64,000 bases of DNA from Dyella dinghuensis. Lineage in GTDB: Bacteria; Pseudomonadota; Gammaproteobacteria; Xanthomonadales; Rhodanobacteraceae. This document shows, piece by piece, positions 62,551 through 64,000 of the stretch. Numbering within the stretch: the stretch's first letter is position 1; each line of letters opens with the position of its first letter. The notes beneath the pieces were generated by a model. The model was not told where the DNA came from. It saw nothing but the letters and a program-made list of their open reading frames with translations, and did not search any database. A program made the translations under genes and the position numbers. The stretch is taken from the NCBI RefSeq assembly GCF_003977615.1, contig NZ_RYZR01000005.1, positions 248,001-312,000 on the forward strand, in the 5' to 3' direction.

Positions 62551-63518
62551 GCGCGGCGCACCGTGACATCGGCGCTGTCGATACCGTGCAGGCCTGCAGC
62601 GGTTTGCAATTGCAGTGCGCCGCGTGCATCGATGCCCGCACCAATTCCGTCCAGATCGCCCATTGCGCTACTGACGCGCAATGGCACGCCACGTAGCGCA
62701 TCGTGCTGCGCGTATTCGTCGACGAATGCCGCAAAACCATCGCGTTCGAATTGCGCCAGGCCCTGCACCAGACTGGTGACGAGCGCTGCCGCCACCTGAT
62801 TGCGATCAGGCGGCGTACCGTTGCACAGACTCGCCAGATCGGCGATCGGCTGGCCGGCTTGCTCATGCAACGCCGGCGTCAATCGCAAATTCAGACCGAT
62901 GCCAATCACCGCAGCACACGGCCCCTGATATTCCCCGCTCAATTCGACCAGAATACCAGCGAGTTTTCCGCGTTCGGTCAGCACATCGTTCGGCCATTTG
63001 AGGCGCGCACCATCGATGGCAAGTGCATGCAATGCGCGCAGCACGATGACACCCGTCGCAAGCGACAAACCCGAGAGCGATGCAAAGCCCGCATCGAAAC
63101 GCTTCAGGCAGGACAGATAAAGATTGAGCCCTGGCGGCGACAGCCAGCTGCGCCCGCGCCGTCCGCGCCCTGCCGTCTGTGTTTCAGCGGTGACGATGCT
63201 GAAGTCGGGCGCGGCAGGGCCGCGCCGTTGCAATTCGCTGGAGGTCGAATCGAGCTCCCAGCGCACGTCCAACGCACCGAGCCGACCGGCAATGACCGGC
63301 GGCAGCTGCAAACGGATGCTCTCCTCGTCCAGCATCTGGATCGGCCAGGGCAAATGGTAACCGGCCGAACCGGCGGACTCGATCGGCACGCCGCGATGGC
63401 GCAGCGCCTCGATCTGCTTCCAGATGGCGGCGCGCGTCACGCCCGTCTCGGACGCCAGACTCGCCCCCGAAAGCGTGTCTCCGGAGGCCAACAAGGCCAG
63501 TAGTTGTTGCGGCTGCAT
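62547..63518 (-). CDS. birA: Bifunctional biotin ligase / biotin operon repressor
   Basis: BirA (323 residues) has an N-terminal winged helix (SGASLASETGVTRAAIWKQIEALRHRG), the ligase domain with GRGRRGRSWLSPPGLNLYLS and KWPNDVLTERGKLAGILVE, and a C-terminal SH3-like domain. It biotinylates acetyl-CoA carboxylase carrier protein and may repress bio genes. The chosen ATG (63518) removes an upstream low-complexity extension. Confidence 0.95.
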   Translation of the reverse strand: MQPQQLLALLASGDTLSGASLASETGVTRAAIWKQIEALRHRGVPIESAGSAGYHLPWPIQMLDEESIRLQLPPVIAGRLGALDVRWELDSTSSELQRRGPAAPDFSIVTAETQTAGRGRRGRSWLSPPGLNLYLSCLKRFDAGFASLSGLSLATGVIVLRALHALAIDGARLKWPNDVLTERGKLAGILVELSGEYQGPCAAVIGIGLNLRLTPALHEQAGQPIADLASLCNGTPPDRNQVAAALVTSLVQGLAQFERDGFAAFVDEYAQHDALRGVPLRVSSAMGDLDGIGAGIDARGALQLQTAAGLHGIDSADVTVRRA

Positions 63519-63706
63519 GGTCTCAGTATCCGCGGAGACGACAGGCGCGAGGGGGCCGTTGAAGGGCTGGGAAAGAAGGATGTCGCATCGGGCGATTCTA
63601 CCGGGAGCCGGCGCTTTCACCGCGTCCCGAGGGTGGCACTGGCATCTGTAGGTGGTTTCTGGGACGATCCGGCTGTTAGGGCATTCGCCTCGGGGACGGA
63701 ATCGCC

Positions 63707-64000
63707 ATGCGTGCCACACCATTGTTGCTTGGATGCTTGCTGGGACTGAGCGCCATCGCCACGGCGGCGGCTAACGGCTCGTCGATCGCGGGCACGCTCG
63801 GCAGCAGCGCGGGCTCCAGCTATAACTGCACCCACCAGTCGCCGGAACACAGCAGCAACCATGATGCCGCTCCGAGCGGCGGCGATGCGTTGAGTGTTTC
63901 TCACGCCAGCGCCGTACCGTCACCGCCTGCCAGCCATCACACCAGCACGCCGAACGGCTCGTCGGAAAGCGATGTCACGCACTTCGGCGATGACGCATCG
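63707..64000 (+). CDS. Secreted Ser/His-rich protein, 5' part (truncated by window end)
   Basis: An ATG with GGA-rich upstream bases opens a frame still open at the right edge (98 codons seen). It has a signal peptide (LLLGCLLGLSAIATAAA) and a Ser/His/Gly-rich region with repeated SSN/SHH patterns and one Cys (YNCTHQSPEH). No family is recognisable from this part. It is divergent from birA. Confidence 0.6.
   Translation, partial: MRATPLLLGCLLGLSAIATAAANGSSIAGTLGSSAGSSYNCTHQSPEHSSNHDAAPSGGDALSVSHASAVPSPPASHHTSTPNGSSESDVTHFGDDAS

Noticed and set aside
1-64000. CRISPR arrays, prophage genes, classical IS elements, restriction or toxin-antitoxin loci
   Set aside because: No regularly spaced repeats, cas, integrase, transposase or toxin-like genes were found on either strand.

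Overview
The window looks like chromosome of a gammaproteobacterium of the order Xanthomonadales, most likely Rhodanobacteraceae (Dyella, Luteibacter, Rhodanobacter and relatives). The evidence is high-GC coding, a Clp-type CRP homologue divergent from speD with the tail of coq7 beside it (a coq7-speD-crp neighbourhood known from pseudomonads and xanthomonads), a trpE...trpGDC layout interrupted by accessory genes, and a small RNA whose architecture recalls the xanthomonad sX13 RNA. I see no phage, integron, classical IS element or CRISPR array. It reads as a core metabolic region with several accessory inserts.

Layout. 1-2.3 kb: coq7 tail, speD, clp. 2.3-13.2 kb, all minus strand: a MarR-GNAT fusion, a HAD hydrolase, trpC, trpD, trpG, an EamA exporter, a putative periplasmic chorismate-lyase-like protein, trpE, then a two-component system (large kinase, small secreted protein, response regulator) resembling the pair of the proteobacterial dedicated sortase system. 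13.3-13.9 kb: two tiny coupled ORFs and a C-rich-loop small RNA. 13.9-28.9 kb: carbon metabolism and envelope genes (rpe, djlA-like, cytochrome c, purC, an SMR pump, an Mpo1-like protein, tkt, a beta-barrel protein, class I fructose-bisphosphate aldolase, pyk, an S1/P1 nuclease, an OsmC-like protein, gapA). 28.9-34 kb: tpx and the tyrosine catabolic operon hppD-hmgA-FAH with a divergent MarR regulator. A DUF559 nuclease-like gene bounded by 35-36 bp inverted repeats sits between hppD and hmgA.

34-43 kb: a GloVer/FG-GAP repeat surface protein of foreign look, a POT peptide transporter, tryptophan 2,3-dioxygenase, and a 2-oxoacid dehydrogenase operon (E1 alpha, E1 beta, E2). 43-48 kb: an operon with a formaldehyde-activating-enzyme (Fae) homologue, aldo/keto reductase, semialdehyde dehydrogenase and MFS transporter. 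48-50.7 kb: a CpxRA-like system divergent from a CpxP/Spy-like gene, with a perfect CpxR box between them. 50.8-64 kb: an AhpD-like protein and AraC regulator, a Pit phosphate transporter, a His-rich small protein, a BON-domain protein, two paralogous Sel1-like secreted proteins, trpS with an extra C-terminal domain, arginase, a zinc-ribbon membrane protein, tRNA-Thr, a SPOR protein, coaX, birA and the start of a secreted protein.

Two families of dispersed palindromes punctuate the intergenic spaces: a GTCATTCCGGC-type inverted repeat (three copies) and a CCCTCACCCCAACC...GAGAGGGG REP-like unit (seven copies, six of them in head-to-head pairs). Most operon calls rest on ATGA/TGATG overlaps seen directly in the sequence. 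Functions are from family recognition by eye; no database search was run.
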